Positions 15,444 through 23,796 of a stretch of DNA of 64,000 nt are shown piece after piece (the stretch's first letter is position 1; each line of letters opens with the position of its first letter). Where the stretch lies: the NCBI RefSeq assembly GCF_017316125.1, contig NZ_JAFLWA010000034.1:62001-126000 (forward strand), read 5' to 3'. The notes below the pieces were generated by a model. The model did no database searches, was not told the origin of the DNA, and was given only the letters and a program-made list of their open reading frames with translations. Source of the DNA: Enterococcus sp. DIV0660C (lineage in GTDB: Bacteria > Bacillota > Bacilli > Lactobacillales > Enterococcaceae). The position numbers and the translations under genes are program-made.

Positions 15444-16241
15444 CTATCCCTCACCAATAAAGGCATCCTTCACACGATGCCAAAAATGCATATGTCGATA
15501 AGAAGCAAAATGGATGCGTTCTTTCGCAATTCGGTAATAAATTGAATGAATGTGTCCTTTTGCCACGTCTAATTGATCGACTGTCACCAAATAATCTTCT
15601 GTATTTTCTAATTTGATTTCAACCCACTCGTCTTGCCCAATAACGATGGGCGAACCTAACGTCCGAAAGACACGATTATTTAAAGAGGCTATTTCTGCTA
15701 ATTGAAAAGCATTGATACTTGGATGAATCACTGCCCCTCCAATACTTTTATTGTACGCAGTGGAACCGGTCGGCGTTGAAATAGCCAAGCCATCACCTCG
15801 AAAACTTTCAAACAATTCATCTTTGATATACACATCCGCAACCATTGTCCGGTTTGCTCGTTTGATTGTCGATTCATTCAATGCAAAAAAATGTTTGTCC
15901 GGTTGATTATTGGTGTAACTGATCCGCACATCGAGTAAAGGGTAACTAACACTTTGTTCACGCGTTGTCAGCAAGCTATCCACTAACTCTTCTAGTTCGT
16001 AATCGCGCCAGTCTGTATAAAAACCAAGATGTCCAGTATGCACACCTAAAAAGCGAACTTCATTTAACCGATGATTAAACCGATGAAAAGCCGAAAGTAA
16101 CGTTCCGTCCCCTCCAACTGAAATTACCAGTTCCGGATTTTTTTCATTGATTTTGATACCAGCTTTCGTTAAAAGAGCAACCAACCGTTCGGTAACTTCT
16201 AATGTTTTTGCTTCATTATTATGAACAATGGCTACTTTCAT
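15444..16241 (-). CDS. nadK: NAD kinase
   Basis: Phosphorylates NAD to NADP with ATP in the cytosol. The 265-residue length is typical. The catalytic GGDGTLLSAFHR begins at residue 43. The NAD-binding block LNESTIKRANRT and the DGLAISTPTGSTAYNKSIGGAVIHPS signature follow. It overlaps relQ by four bases (ATGA), so the two are translationally coupled, and it is followed at once by the pseudouridine synthase. The same gene order (yjbM-yjbN-yjbO) is known in Bacillus. Confidence 0.96.
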   Translation of the reverse strand: MKVAIVHNNEAKTLEVTERLVALLTKAGIKINEKNPELVISVGGDGTLLSAFHRFNHRLNEVRFLGVHTGHLGFYTDWRDYELEELVDSLLTTREQSVSYPLLDVRISYTNNQPDKHFFALNESTIKRANRTMVADVYIKDELFESFRGDGLAISTPTGSTAYNKSIGGAVIHPSINAFQLAEIASLNNRVFRTLGSPIVIGQDEWVEIKLENTEDYLVTVDQLDVAKGHIHSIYYRIAKERIHFASYRHMHFWHRVKDAFIGEG

Positions 16242-16924
16242 TCGTTGCCTCCTTGCTTCTCATCTTCTTTATCTAGCAACGTTCGATAATAAACATCATC
16301 TGATTTTCCTCGACCATGAGAAAATAGGCGCTGTGCTTCTTGGATTTCTTCGCGAATATTAGACATTTCTTCATCTAATTGATACGCGGCTTCTGCGGCG
16401 CGTTGTAATCGCTCGCTCATTTCTTCTGGAAAAACACCTTGATATTTATAATTTAGCGAATGTTCGATTGTCGCCCAAAAATTCATCGCTAATGTTCGAA
16501 TTTGGATTTCAGCCAAGATTTTTTTTTCACCGTTAATCAGTTGAACAGGATACTCGATTACTAAATGATAGGAACGATACCCGCTCGCTTTTTTGTTCGT
16601 AATGTAGTCTCTTTCTTGAATTACCTTCATGTCTTTACGGTTACGAATCACCTCTACAACTTGGTGAATATCTTCGACAAACTGGCACATAATACGTAAT
16701 CCCGCAATATCAGACATTTCTTCTTCTAGCCGTCCCATTGGAATATGTCGTAACTGAGATTTTGTTACAATGCTATCGACTGGTTTCACACGACCAGTTA
16801 CAAATTCAATCGGCACATGTTGATTTTGTTCACGAAATTGTTTACGAATCCCGCGTAACTTAACTTTCAATTCTGATACAGTTTGTTCATATGGTGCTAA
16901 AAATGTTTCCCAATCTCGTTCCAT
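16238..16924 (-). CDS. relQ: Small alarmone synthetase RelQ, (p)ppGpp synthetase
   Basis: A 228-residue single-domain (p)ppGpp synthetase (SAS1/YjbM class), lacking hydrolase, TGS and ACT domains. It contains GRVKPVDSIVTKSQ, the RxxD region IAGLRIMCQF, and the basic KASGYRSYHLVIEYP motif with the later EIQIRTLAMNFWATIEH that bind ATP and GDP/GTP. It forms tetramers in studied homologues. The ATG follows GAGGTATGAG. It leads the operon with nadK, and is divergent from the CYTH gene. With Rel at 43 kb, this genome has at least two alarmone enzymes. Confidence 0.94.
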   Translation of the reverse strand: MERDWETFLAPYEQTVSELKVKLRGIRKQFREQNQHVPIEFVTGRVKPVDSIVTKSQLRHIPMGRLEEEMSDIAGLRIMCQFVEDIHQVVEVIRNRKDMKVIQERDYITNKKASGYRSYHLVIEYPVQLINGEKKILAEIQIRTLAMNFWATIEHSLNYKYQGVFPEEMSERLQRAAEAAYQLDEEMSNIREEIQEAQRLFSHGRGKSDDVYYRTLLDKEDEKQGGNE

Positions 16925-17057
16925 AACTCATACCTCTACTTTGCACTGACATTCATTGCCTATTTTACCATATAACCAATAGTTTCCGTAATCGTTCACC
17001 CTTTCATTGACCAGAAAAGAAAATTTAGGCAAAATAAAGAAAAAAGGAGCGAATAAC

Positions 17058-17633
17058 ATGGCAGAAAATTTAGAAATCGAATTTAAAACAATGCTTTCTC
17101 AAACAGAATATCAACAATTGATTGCTCATTATCAATTGACAGCGAACGATTTTAAAACTCAAATAAATAGCTATTTTGATACACCTGATTTTCAATTAAA
17201 AGCAAAAAATTGTGGACTACGCATTAGAAGATATGAAGAACTGGCAGAATACACACTAAAAACTCCGGTTGCATCAGGTCTATTAGAAACAACTGATACA
17301 CTAACTCGAGCGTGTGCTGATGACATTCTTCAATCAAATGTGCTACCAGTCACAGGTCACGTCTTTGAAAAATTAATTGAGCTTGGAATTCACTCCTCTC
17401 AACTAATCAAAACTGGAGAGCTAACGACTGAACGTGCAGAATTTCACATAAAGGAAGGTCTCTTAGCCATTGACCAAAGTTGGGCAGAGAATTTACATGA
17501 CTATGAATTAGAGCTCGAAGTGCAAGATACAAACACAACCAGTGCTGATTTTTTGCAGTTTCTAGATTCGTTCCATCTTCCTTATCGTCCAGCAAAAAAT
17601 AAAATCTATCGAATGATCGAAGCAAAAAATTAG
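17058..17633 (+). CDS. CYTH domain protein (triphosphate tunnel metalloenzyme)
   Basis: A 191-residue protein of the CYTH/TTM fold, B. subtilis YjbK-like. The EIEFKTML signature (ExExK) is at residues 5-12. Charged strands typical of the tunnel follow: SYFDTPDFQLKAKNCGLRIRRY, EYTLKTP, RAEFHIKEGLLAIDQ and ELELEVQ. Family members hydrolyse tripolyphosphate or nucleoside triphosphates. The substrate here is not known. ATG 17058 follows AAAGGAG; the frame is open farther upstream (ATG 17007), but that start has no ribosome site. It is divergent from relQ and precedes spxH by 118 bases. Confidence 0.85.
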   Translation: MAENLEIEFKTMLSQTEYQQLIAHYQLTANDFKTQINSYFDTPDFQLKAKNCGLRIRRYEELAEYTLKTPVASGLLETTDTLTRACADDILQSNVLPVTGHVFEKLIELGIHSSQLIKTGELTTERAEFHIKEGLLAIDQSWAENLHDYELELEVQDTNTTSADFLQFLDSFHLPYRPAKNKIYRMIEAKN

Positions 17634-17751
17634 ATTTCTTTCATTTTCACAAGGCGCATGAGTTCATTTTTTGTGCTTTTTCTGTTAAGTTATAGTCTGT
17701 GGATGAAAGAATTCACTAATTATATAGAATCTATTTTTGGGGGAGATTCGT

Positions 17752-18429
17752 ATGATCGAAATTTATCTTTTCGTGAACCCTTTGGGGAAATACTGTTTTA
17801 ATATGGAACGGCAGCTGTTACAGTTCATCGAAGAAGAATATGGGACGACAAATCTAAAAAACAAAAAAGTTCAATTTCGTTTTTTACCTTTAGTTAACTT
17901 GCAGACAATTGGGGATGTCATGCAAACACGAGGTATTGATCGTCAAAATTTAGAAGAACGTAACAATTTATTTTCAACAATCTACTCTGCATCACTTGAT
18001 TGTAAAGCTGCACAGTTTCAAGGAAAGAAAAAAGGACGTCAGTTTTTGATTAAATTGCAAGAAGCTGTAGGCTGTAATGATATTCCTTATTCACAAGCTT
18101 TATCTGAGGAACTTTTTGCGTCTATTGGTGGAGATCTAGCAATGTTCAAAGAAGACCGTCAATCTGAATTTGTAAAGGAAGCTTTTTTCTCTGACCAGAA
18201 AATCGCTCGAGAGATGGGAATTACTAAGCATCCTTCCGCTGTTGTTTATAATTACGCATATGATTGTGATTTCGGCGTTTTAGTCGAAGGCACAAATACT
18301 GTTCACCGTATTCAAGAACTTTGTAAAGTAACTGATGAATCCTACCAAATTTTTACTGGTCAGCAATTACATACAACTGGTTCAAAGTTTACAACTGGCG
18401 CAAGCCACTTATCCTTACTTTCAAATTAA
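17752..18429 (+). CDS. spxH: SpxH-type DsbA-family adaptor (YjbH-like)
   Basis: A 225-residue cytosolic DsbA/thioredoxin-like protein, the probable adaptor that feeds Spx to ClpXP. It starts IEIYLFVNPLGKYCFNMERQ, aligning with the DPLCPECWALEP region of Bacillus SpxH. Here the first Cys is replaced (GKYC), so a redox CxxC is absent and only the second Cys remains. HPSAVVYN near 160 matches the cis-proline loop of thioredoxin folds. ATG 17752 lies behind GGGGGAG. The neighbours (CYTH, relQ, pepF, coiA, mecA, spx) are the same cluster as in Bacillus, which supports the name despite weak residue identity. Confidence 0.8.
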   Translation: MIEIYLFVNPLGKYCFNMERQLLQFIEEEYGTTNLKNKKVQFRFLPLVNLQTIGDVMQTRGIDRQNLEERNNLFSTIYSASLDCKAAQFQGKKKGRQFLIKLQEAVGCNDIPYSQALSEELFASIGGDLAMFKEDRQSEFVKEAFFSDQKIAREMGITKHPSAVVYNYAYDCDFGVLVEGTNTVHRIQELCKVTDESYQIFTGQQLHTTGSKFTTGASHLSLLSN

Positions 18430-18457
18430 TTTTATTCAAAATAAATATGATCTATTT

Positions 18458-18500
18458 GACCTCCAAGACTGCTTGAACACTCTGTCTTGGAGGCTTTTCT
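18458..18500 (+). terminator. Terminator after spxH
   Basis: Ten-pair stem CCTCCAAGAC (18460-18469) with GTCTTGGAGG (18484-18493), then a T-rich tract. Confidence 0.85.
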
Positions 18501-18505
18501 TTCAT

Positions 18506-18544
18506 TAAAAAAAGAACCTCGACAAAAGTCGAGACTCTTTTTTT
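18506..18544. terminator. Terminator facing pepF
   Basis: A CTCGAC/GTCGAG stem with A7 and T8 flanks. It can serve pepF on the reverse strand and back up the spxH terminator. Confidence 0.75.
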
Positions 18545-18633
18545 AGGTGGACAACAAGAAGACAACTCGTCTCCTGTATCCCCACATGAAAGATTCGTTT
18601 TCTCAGCAGAAACCTTCTTTTCTTTCTTGCTTT

Positions 18634-20445
18634 TTATAACTCACCGATCAACGCTTCTAATTCGTCCAAACGTTTTTCAAACATGGCCATTGCATCTTCA
18701 ATATAAGCTGCTTGCGTCATATCAACACCCGCTTTTTTCATTACTTCCACTGGATAATCACTGTTACCTGCTTTTAAATAAGCTAGGTAATTATCCAATG
18801 CATTTGGTTCTTTCGTCCAAATCTTCTTCGCTAATGCAGAGGCTGCAGAAAATCCTGTTGCATATTGGAAAACATAATAATTGTAGTAGAAATGCGGAAT
18901 ACGTGACCATTCATATTTGATTTCTGGATCTTCTTCCACTGCTGGTCCGTAATATTTTGTATTTAATTTGCCATAGCTTTCACTTAAATATTCACTCGTT
19001 AACGGCACACCTTTTGCATCTTCAACATACATAAAATGTTCAAATTCAGCAAATTGTGTTTGACGGAAAATTGTTCCCTTAAAACCGTCTAAATAATGAT
19101 TTAATACGTATGCACGCACACGAGGATCTGTTTCTGTTTCCAATAAATACTCAGTCAAAATATTCTCATTCGTCGTCGAAGCAATCTCCGCCAAGAAAAT
19201 TGAATAATCCCCATAAACATACGGTTGGTTTGAACGAGTAAAGAAACTATGCACGCTATGACCCATTTCGTGAACTAAGGTAAATAATTGATCTAATGTA
19301 TCATGCCAATTCAACAAAATATATGGCTTTGTATCATAGCTTCCTGAAGAATACGCCCCACTACGTTTCCCTTTGTTTTCAACAACATCGATCCAACGAT
19401 CAGCAAATGCTTCTTCAACAACTGCCATGTACTCTTCACCCATTGGCTGTAAAGCTTCCAAGGCTTTTGCTCTTGCATCTTCATAAGAGAACTTGATTGG
19501 CGCTTCACCCAATACTGGCGTATACAAATCATACATGTGTAGTTCTTCCACATTTAATAAACGTTTACGTAACTCCATATAACGATGTAACAATGGCAAG
19601 TGCTTATTCACTACTTCAACCAATGTATCATACACACTTTCGGGAACGTGATTATTGCTTAAAGAAGCTTCACGAGCAGAACCATAATGACGTGCTTTCG
19701 CTTTAAAATTGTATCCCTTGATATGCGCACTCAAAGTCGAAGCAAAAGTATTTTTAAATTGTTCATACACTTCATATAATCCCTTAAATGCCGCTTCGCG
19801 TACAGAACGGTCTGTACTTTCTAACAATTGACCATAGACCCCATGAGAAAGTTGGATTTTTTCACCATTTTCCCCTGTGATTGTTGGAAAAACTAAATCA
19901 GCATTGTTCAACACTGAAAACGTACTACTTGATGCGCCAAAAATCTCGCCAGCCCCAGCTAAAAGTGCTTCCTGATCAGCGGATAAGACATGTGCGCGAT
20001 TATCAACCATTTGTTGAACGAAATGGCGATAAATTTCTAATTTTGGTTCTTCTTCAAAGTAACTCCAAATCGTTTCATCGGACAATTGTAGAACTTCTGG
20101 TTCTAACCATGAAACAGATTCCCCTACTTTTGCCATTAAGCTGCCAGCACGAGAATGCAAAGCTTGATATGTCGTATTTGCAGTGTCTTGGTCATTCTTC
20201 AAATGAGCGTAAACATACAATACTTCAATTTTACGATAAACATCTAAAACAAACTCAAGCGCATTCAAAAATGCGGTGGCGCCGTTAGCCAATGTTCCTT
20301 TATATGTTTCTGCTTGCGTCAGTTCTTCAGATAGTTCTTGATATTTTTCGTCAAATTCTTGATCATTTGCAAAAATTTTCGTCAAATCCCAAGTTAATTT
20401 TTCGGATAATTCTTCACGATTCGGTAATTGGGTTGTTTCACTCAT
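18634..20445 (-). CDS. pepF: Oligoendopeptidase F
   Basis: A 603-residue M3B zinc metallopeptidase that cleaves 7-17 residue peptides in the cytosol. The HExxH zinc motif appears as LVHEMGHSVHSFF near residue 390, with the downstream Glu in FLAEIASTTNE. The helical N-terminal domain and the C-terminal RIPHFYYNYYVFQYATGFSAA block are usual. The length fits PepF1 exactly. It sits next to coiA as yjbG sits next to yjbF in Bacillus. The gap of about 110 bases from coiA may hold its promoter. A terminator follows. Confidence 0.95.
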   Translation of the reverse strand: MSETTQLPNREELSEKLTWDLTKIFANDQEFDEKYQELSEELTQAETYKGTLANGATAFLNALEFVLDVYRKIEVLYVYAHLKNDQDTANTTYQALHSRAGSLMAKVGESVSWLEPEVLQLSDETIWSYFEEEPKLEIYRHFVQQMVDNRAHVLSADQEALLAGAGEIFGASSSTFSVLNNADLVFPTITGENGEKIQLSHGVYGQLLESTDRSVREAAFKGLYEVYEQFKNTFASTLSAHIKGYNFKAKARHYGSAREASLSNNHVPESVYDTLVEVVNKHLPLLHRYMELRKRLLNVEELHMYDLYTPVLGEAPIKFSYEDARAKALEALQPMGEEYMAVVEEAFADRWIDVVENKGKRSGAYSSGSYDTKPYILLNWHDTLDQLFTLVHEMGHSVHSFFTRSNQPYVYGDYSIFLAEIASTTNENILTEYLLETETDPRVRAYVLNHYLDGFKGTIFRQTQFAEFEHFMYVEDAKGVPLTSEYLSESYGKLNTKYYGPAVEEDPEIKYEWSRIPHFYYNYYVFQYATGFSAASALAKKIWTKEPNALDNYLAYLKAGNSDYPVEVMKKAGVDMTQAAYIEDAMAMFEKRLDELEALIGEL

Positions 20446-20553
20446 GAAATCGACTCCTTTTCTTAATCTTTCTTCATCTTATCACAAATTTTCTCAGACA
20501 AAAGCTTCTTGCTTAAATTAGTCTAAATATTCTAACAAAAGTTTTTCAACTTT

Positions 20554-21570
20554 TTAGTTATCTTCTTTCTTTTTCCATAAATCACAACACTCTTTAAAAA
20601 ATCGCCAATACGTTTGTTCTTTCGATATCAGTGGAAATAACCACTCTGACACAATTTTTTCAAGTTTTTCCCGCCAGAAAAGATAATGAAGCAATCGATT
20701 TTCTTGCACTGTTTCCTCAAAAAGTACTCGATACACAACTACACTTGTACCAAAGAAAAAGAAAAATTCACTTTGCTGGTAAATCCATGATGAAAGATAA
20801 AGAAGATGCTTTCCTCTCATATAACAAAACTCTTGCACTTTTAACAGAGAACCTTGTTTCCGACGTAATTCCCGATCGAGTTCCTGATAAATACCTTTTT
20901 TAGCTCGATTAGCAATCATTTGTGTCCTGCTACACCACTTCTTTGTCAAAATCTCAGTTAAGGAGCAAGTATAAAACGGCCATTCCATCACTTGATAACT
21001 GATTTTCCGAGTAATCGACAGCGTTAATCGATAATAGAGATACAACTTTCCTGCTTGTCTGTCCACTGCCCAAAAATGAACATTTTGTTGTTCATCATAG
21101 CGGCAACTTCCTTTCACCAATTGAGATAATTTTTGTTCCGACAATAGCTTCTTGTTAATCAAACCACTACCAAGAATCCACCAAACGGTGAACTGTTTAC
21201 GCTTATAATTCATTGTCCGTTCAATAAATCGTGAATATATTAATGGCGAGCATTGGATCTCAAACGCAAGATTCTCACTAAGCAAATCGGGTCTTTGAGC
21301 TAATTCGGGTAAATAAGGTTCTATTTCTACCTCTTCATTGAATTTTTTTAACCATTGATAAAAGACTTCTTTCAGGAATATATGCTCCTCTGATTCTGCT
21401 TCACTAAACATTTGACATAAATTACTTTTTTTATGCGCAAAATGCGGCCGAACTTGCTTCCCTTGTTTTAAAATCACCGGTAAACGACAACCTGGACAAA
21501 AATAATTTTCTTGTTTTTCAGCATCATCCGCGCGATATCTTTCTCCCCATCGATTGATTGCATACAACAT
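20554..21570 (-). CDS. coiA: Competence protein CoiA
   Basis: A 338-residue protein of the CoiA family, needed for processing and recombination of incoming DNA in transformable Firmicutes. The N-terminal part carries YFCPGCRLPVILKQGKQVRPHFAHKK (about residues 25-50), with the CxxC/H zinc-like motif. Next comes a restriction-endonuclease-like core: EEHIFLKEVFYQWLKKF, IEPYLPELAQRPDLL then LAFEIQCSPL, where D and ExQ are the expected catalytic residues. ATG 21570 is chosen because AAGGG precedes it by about eight bases; a GTG at 21579 is also possible. It looks complete, so with comG it supports an intact uptake system. Confidence 0.9.
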   Translation of the reverse strand: MLYAINRWGERYRADDAEKQENYFCPGCRLPVILKQGKQVRPHFAHKKSNLCQMFSEAESEEHIFLKEVFYQWLKKFNEEVEIEPYLPELAQRPDLLSENLAFEIQCSPLIYSRFIERTMNYKRKQFTVWWILGSGLINKKLLSEQKLSQLVKGSCRYDEQQNVHFWAVDRQAGKLYLYYRLTLSITRKISYQVMEWPFYTCSLTEILTKKWCSRTQMIANRAKKGIYQELDRELRRKQGSLLKVQEFCYMRGKHLLYLSSWIYQQSEFFFFFGTSVVVYRVLFEETVQENRLLHYLFWREKLEKIVSEWLFPLISKEQTYWRFFKECCDLWKKKEDN

Positions 21571-21631
21571 CGTATTCACCCTTTTTCATTTGTCAAAAGA
21601 AGTTACGCGATTTCTAATGAATTTTTTGCAA

Positions 21632-21672
21632 AAAAAAGTCATTGTTGATTGTTTATCAACAATGACTTTTTC
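21632..21672 (-). terminator. Terminator after mecA
   Basis: A ~15-pair stem (AAAGTCATTGTTGAT and complement) with a five-base loop and T run on the reverse strand. Confidence 0.9.
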
Positions 21673-21683
21673 GATATCGCTAT

Positions 21684-22340
21684 TTAGTTGAAATAAAATC
21701 TAGTACGTTCAATCGCATTTCGCTCCATTAAACATGTTCCATGTTCGCTTAATGCATCTGCAGTGCGGTCACTTTTCTTAGAAAATTCAAGAATTCTCGC
21801 AACTTGATTTTCTACATCCACTTGGTTAAGATTTTCAAGCCAAAAATGTACTGATAAATAGTATTTTCCTTCAAACAAATATAAATCCGTCCAAGCAGAC
21901 TCCAACTGTACATCTTGAGCTAACTGAATCATTTGTTCAAAGTCATCAAATACAAAAATTGCACGACTCTCATCCGTTTTTACAGAGTCATCTTCCCCAT
22001 CTTTGGTCTCATCGTAATCATCAATGACTTGTTGACGCAAAAACTCACTAACATCATTTGAATCAATCGGACCATCGTGCGCTTGGATCATTTCTTCATC
22101 AGGCAAATTCTTACTAATAAATAATTCTAGTCCATCACCTTTTGGCAAAACTTGGAAAGTCACAGCTTCGCTTCCACGAAATTCTTCTTCGATGTCGACT
22201 TCTTCTAAAATACTATAAAAGAAATTCTCAATCTCTTTATGATTGCCCAATAAATCTAAAAAAGAGACACCTCGTTCTTCTAAATCTTCATGACCAATCA
22301 ACACGCGGATGGTATTTTCATTTATATGTTCCATTTCCAT
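21684..22340 (-). CDS. mecA: Adaptor protein MecA
   Basis: A 218-residue ClpC adaptor. It begins MEMEHINENTIRVLIGHEDLEERGVSFLDL, close to the MEIERINE... start of other MecA proteins. An acidic linker (DDYDETKDGEDDS) sits near residues 105-120. The C-terminal domain that activates ClpC contains FDDFEQMIQLA and YLSVHFW. It delivers clients such as competence regulators and, in some species, Spx. ATG 22340 follows GAGGTG; the in-frame ATG at 22355 would overlap that ribosome site. This is not the unrelated PBP2a-type mecA of methicillin resistance. Confidence 0.93.
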   Translation of the reverse strand: MEMEHINENTIRVLIGHEDLEERGVSFLDLLGNHKEIENFFYSILEEVDIEEEFRGSEAVTFQVLPKGDGLELFISKNLPDEEMIQAHDGPIDSNDVSEFLRQQVIDDYDETKDGEDDSVKTDESRAIFVFDDFEQMIQLAQDVQLESAWTDLYLFEGKYYLSVHFWLENLNQVDVENQVARILEFSKKSDRTADALSEHGTCLMERNAIERTRFYFN

Positions 22341-22562
22341 TTCGCAACACCTCACTTTGCCACAACGGTTAATATAGCTTCATTGTAGCGAAAACCAATT
22401 AAATGTAAAGGAAAACCTTACTTTACCAATAGAAAGTTAAAAAATCTTTCTTTATTGAAGCAGCTACTGAAACAATCAACTGATGCTCTTTTTTATAATT
22501 GTGTAATGATTTTTTATCTAACCAAAAATAAATAATCATGATCCTTGAACTAAAAATAGCAT

Positions 22563-22621
22563 CCAAGTTTTTTATTATAACAAAAAACTTGGAAGACTAT
22601 CTACAGACAGTCTTCCAAGTT
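22563..22621 (-). terminator. Terminator after spx with overlapping alternative stems
   Basis: The reverse strand reads AACTTGGAAGACTG, a short loop, the complementary arm, then T6. The second arm can also pair with a third copy (CCAAGTTTTTT at 22563-22573), giving a second, mutually exclusive hairpin. Confidence 0.8.
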
Positions 22622-22631
22622 CGATACTCTT

Positions 22632-23030
22632 TTATAAACCAGCCATCAACTGGGCTTGACGTAACTCTAATTGACGAACATCACGCGGTAAGAAACGGCG
22701 AATTTCATCTTCATTAAAACCAACTTGCAAACGTTTATCGTCAATCATGATCGGACGACGAAGCAATCCAGGATTTTTTTGAACTAAGTCTAGTAACTCT
22801 GGCAATGGTAGCTCATCTAAATCCATATTCAACTTTTGAAATACCTTTGATCGTGTTGAAATAATTTCTTCTGTACCATCTTCTGTCATTTGTAAAATAG
22901 CTTTTAATTCTGCACTATTCAACGGTTCAGAGAAAATATTACGCTCAACAAAGGGGATTTGATGCTCTTGCAGCCACGCGCGAGCCTTTCTACAGGATGT
23001 ACAACTTGGGGAAGTATATAGTGTTAACAA
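22632..23030 (-). CDS. spx: Transcriptional regulator Spx
   Basis: A 132-residue ArsC-like regulator that binds the RNA polymerase alpha C-terminal domain during disulfide stress. The longest open frame would give 154 residues. The proper start is TTG at 23028-23030 behind AAGGAG, giving [20 protein letters not shown], the canonical Spx start. The redox switch C10-x-x-C13 is intact. The conserved LLRRPIMID segment near 83-92 is present, and the C-terminal residues end AGL, near the degradation-signal region. It lies upstream of mecA in the same direction. A 766-base spacer lies upstream of spx. Confidence 0.95.
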   Translation of the reverse strand: MLTLYTSPSCTSCRKARAWLQEHQIPFVERNIFSEPLNSAELKAILQMTEDGTEEIISTRSKVFQKLNMDLDELPLPELLDLVQKNPGLLRRPIMIDDKRLQVGFNEDEIRRFLPRDVRQLELRQAQLMAGL

Positions 23031-23104
23031 CGTGCACCACTCCTTTTCGTGAAAATCATCACATTTTTGTAACAGAAGACTCATTTCATCTTCCATCTGT
23101 TTCT

Positions 23105-23133
23105 ATTATACCTAATCGCAAATTAAATAGCTA
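23105..23133 (-). promoter_or_regulatory. Possible spx promoter
   Basis: A perfect TATAAT on the reverse strand (23105-23110), about 75 bases upstream of the spx start. The -35 region (TAGCTA at 17 bases) is poor, so an activator or another promoter farther up is possible. Confidence 0.4.
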
Positions 23134-23203
23134 CCTTTTTTTTTATATTTTTTTTTAAAAATGAATGTTATCTAAGGTTTATTTACAGTAAAAGCAAGGT
23201 TTT

Positions 23204-23229
23204 TCATTTTAATACACATTTTAAAATGA
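23204..23229. repeat. Inverted repeat upstream of spx
   Basis: TCATTTTAA (23204-23212) and its exact complement TTAAAATGA (23221-23229) with an eight-base centre, in the AT-rich spacer. Confidence 0.6.
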
Positions 23230-23508
23230 GAAAATTCCAATCGTTTTCCAATTTTTCTGCAAAATTAAACAGCTAAAAAAACTGTACCACTTTAAAAACG
23301 TCAAAGCCAAAAGAAATCGGATACATTCTCGTAGATATGTTTTTTATTCCCACAAGATCAATTATACCTTCTTACTGTTTTCTAAAAATGTTTAACATAA
23401 CGCCTATTTCATCTGTACTAAATAACAGCCACTATTAACATAAAAAACAATCAATTAAAATAATTCTAAATTAAAAAGAAAAATAATGTTATTTAAAGTT
23501 TTCTACGA

Positions 23509-23531
23509 AATTTTGATGCTGTATCAAAATT
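23509..23531. repeat. Inverted repeat in the spx-HAD spacer
   Basis: AATTTTGAT (23509-23517), GCTGT, ATCAAAATT (23523-23531): a perfect nine-pair dyad with no T tract, more like an operator than a terminator. The rest of 23134-23796 shows no gene I can support. Confidence 0.65.
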
Positions 23532-23666
23532 CGATTTCTAAAACTTTTCTTTAGATTTAAAAGCAAAAGCACACAACAATATAATCTCAAAAAAGCCTAA
23601 TTAAGTGTTTTGATTGTTCTTTTCTTTTTTGTCTCATTTTTGGTGAAAAAAACTGAAATTTAAAAA

Positions 23667-23682
23667 CGTTGTTACAACAACG
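23667..23682. promoter_or_regulatory. Candidate operator upstream of the HAD hydrolase
   Basis: A perfect 7-2-7 dyad, CGTTGTT-AC-AACAACG, about 60 bases upstream of a TACAAT-type -10 (23742-23747) for the HAD gene and 115 bases before its start codon. Confidence 0.6.
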
Positions 23683-23796
23683 ACTAGAAAATACAGTAAT
23701 AAAAACCTTTATTATCAACGTTTATCGAGATTTTTTTCTGATACAATGATGAAGGATTTGTGAAAAAACAAATGAAAATCGAAAGGCGTGTAAGAT

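Noticed and set aside
21684-22340. Methicillin-resistance mecA
   Set aside because: The protein is the ClpC adaptor MecA, unrelated to penicillin-binding protein 2a.
22632-23096. Longer 154-residue Spx
   Set aside because: The extra 22 residues lie ahead of the ribosome site and are not in the family; the TTG at 23028-23030 gives the normal 132-residue protein.
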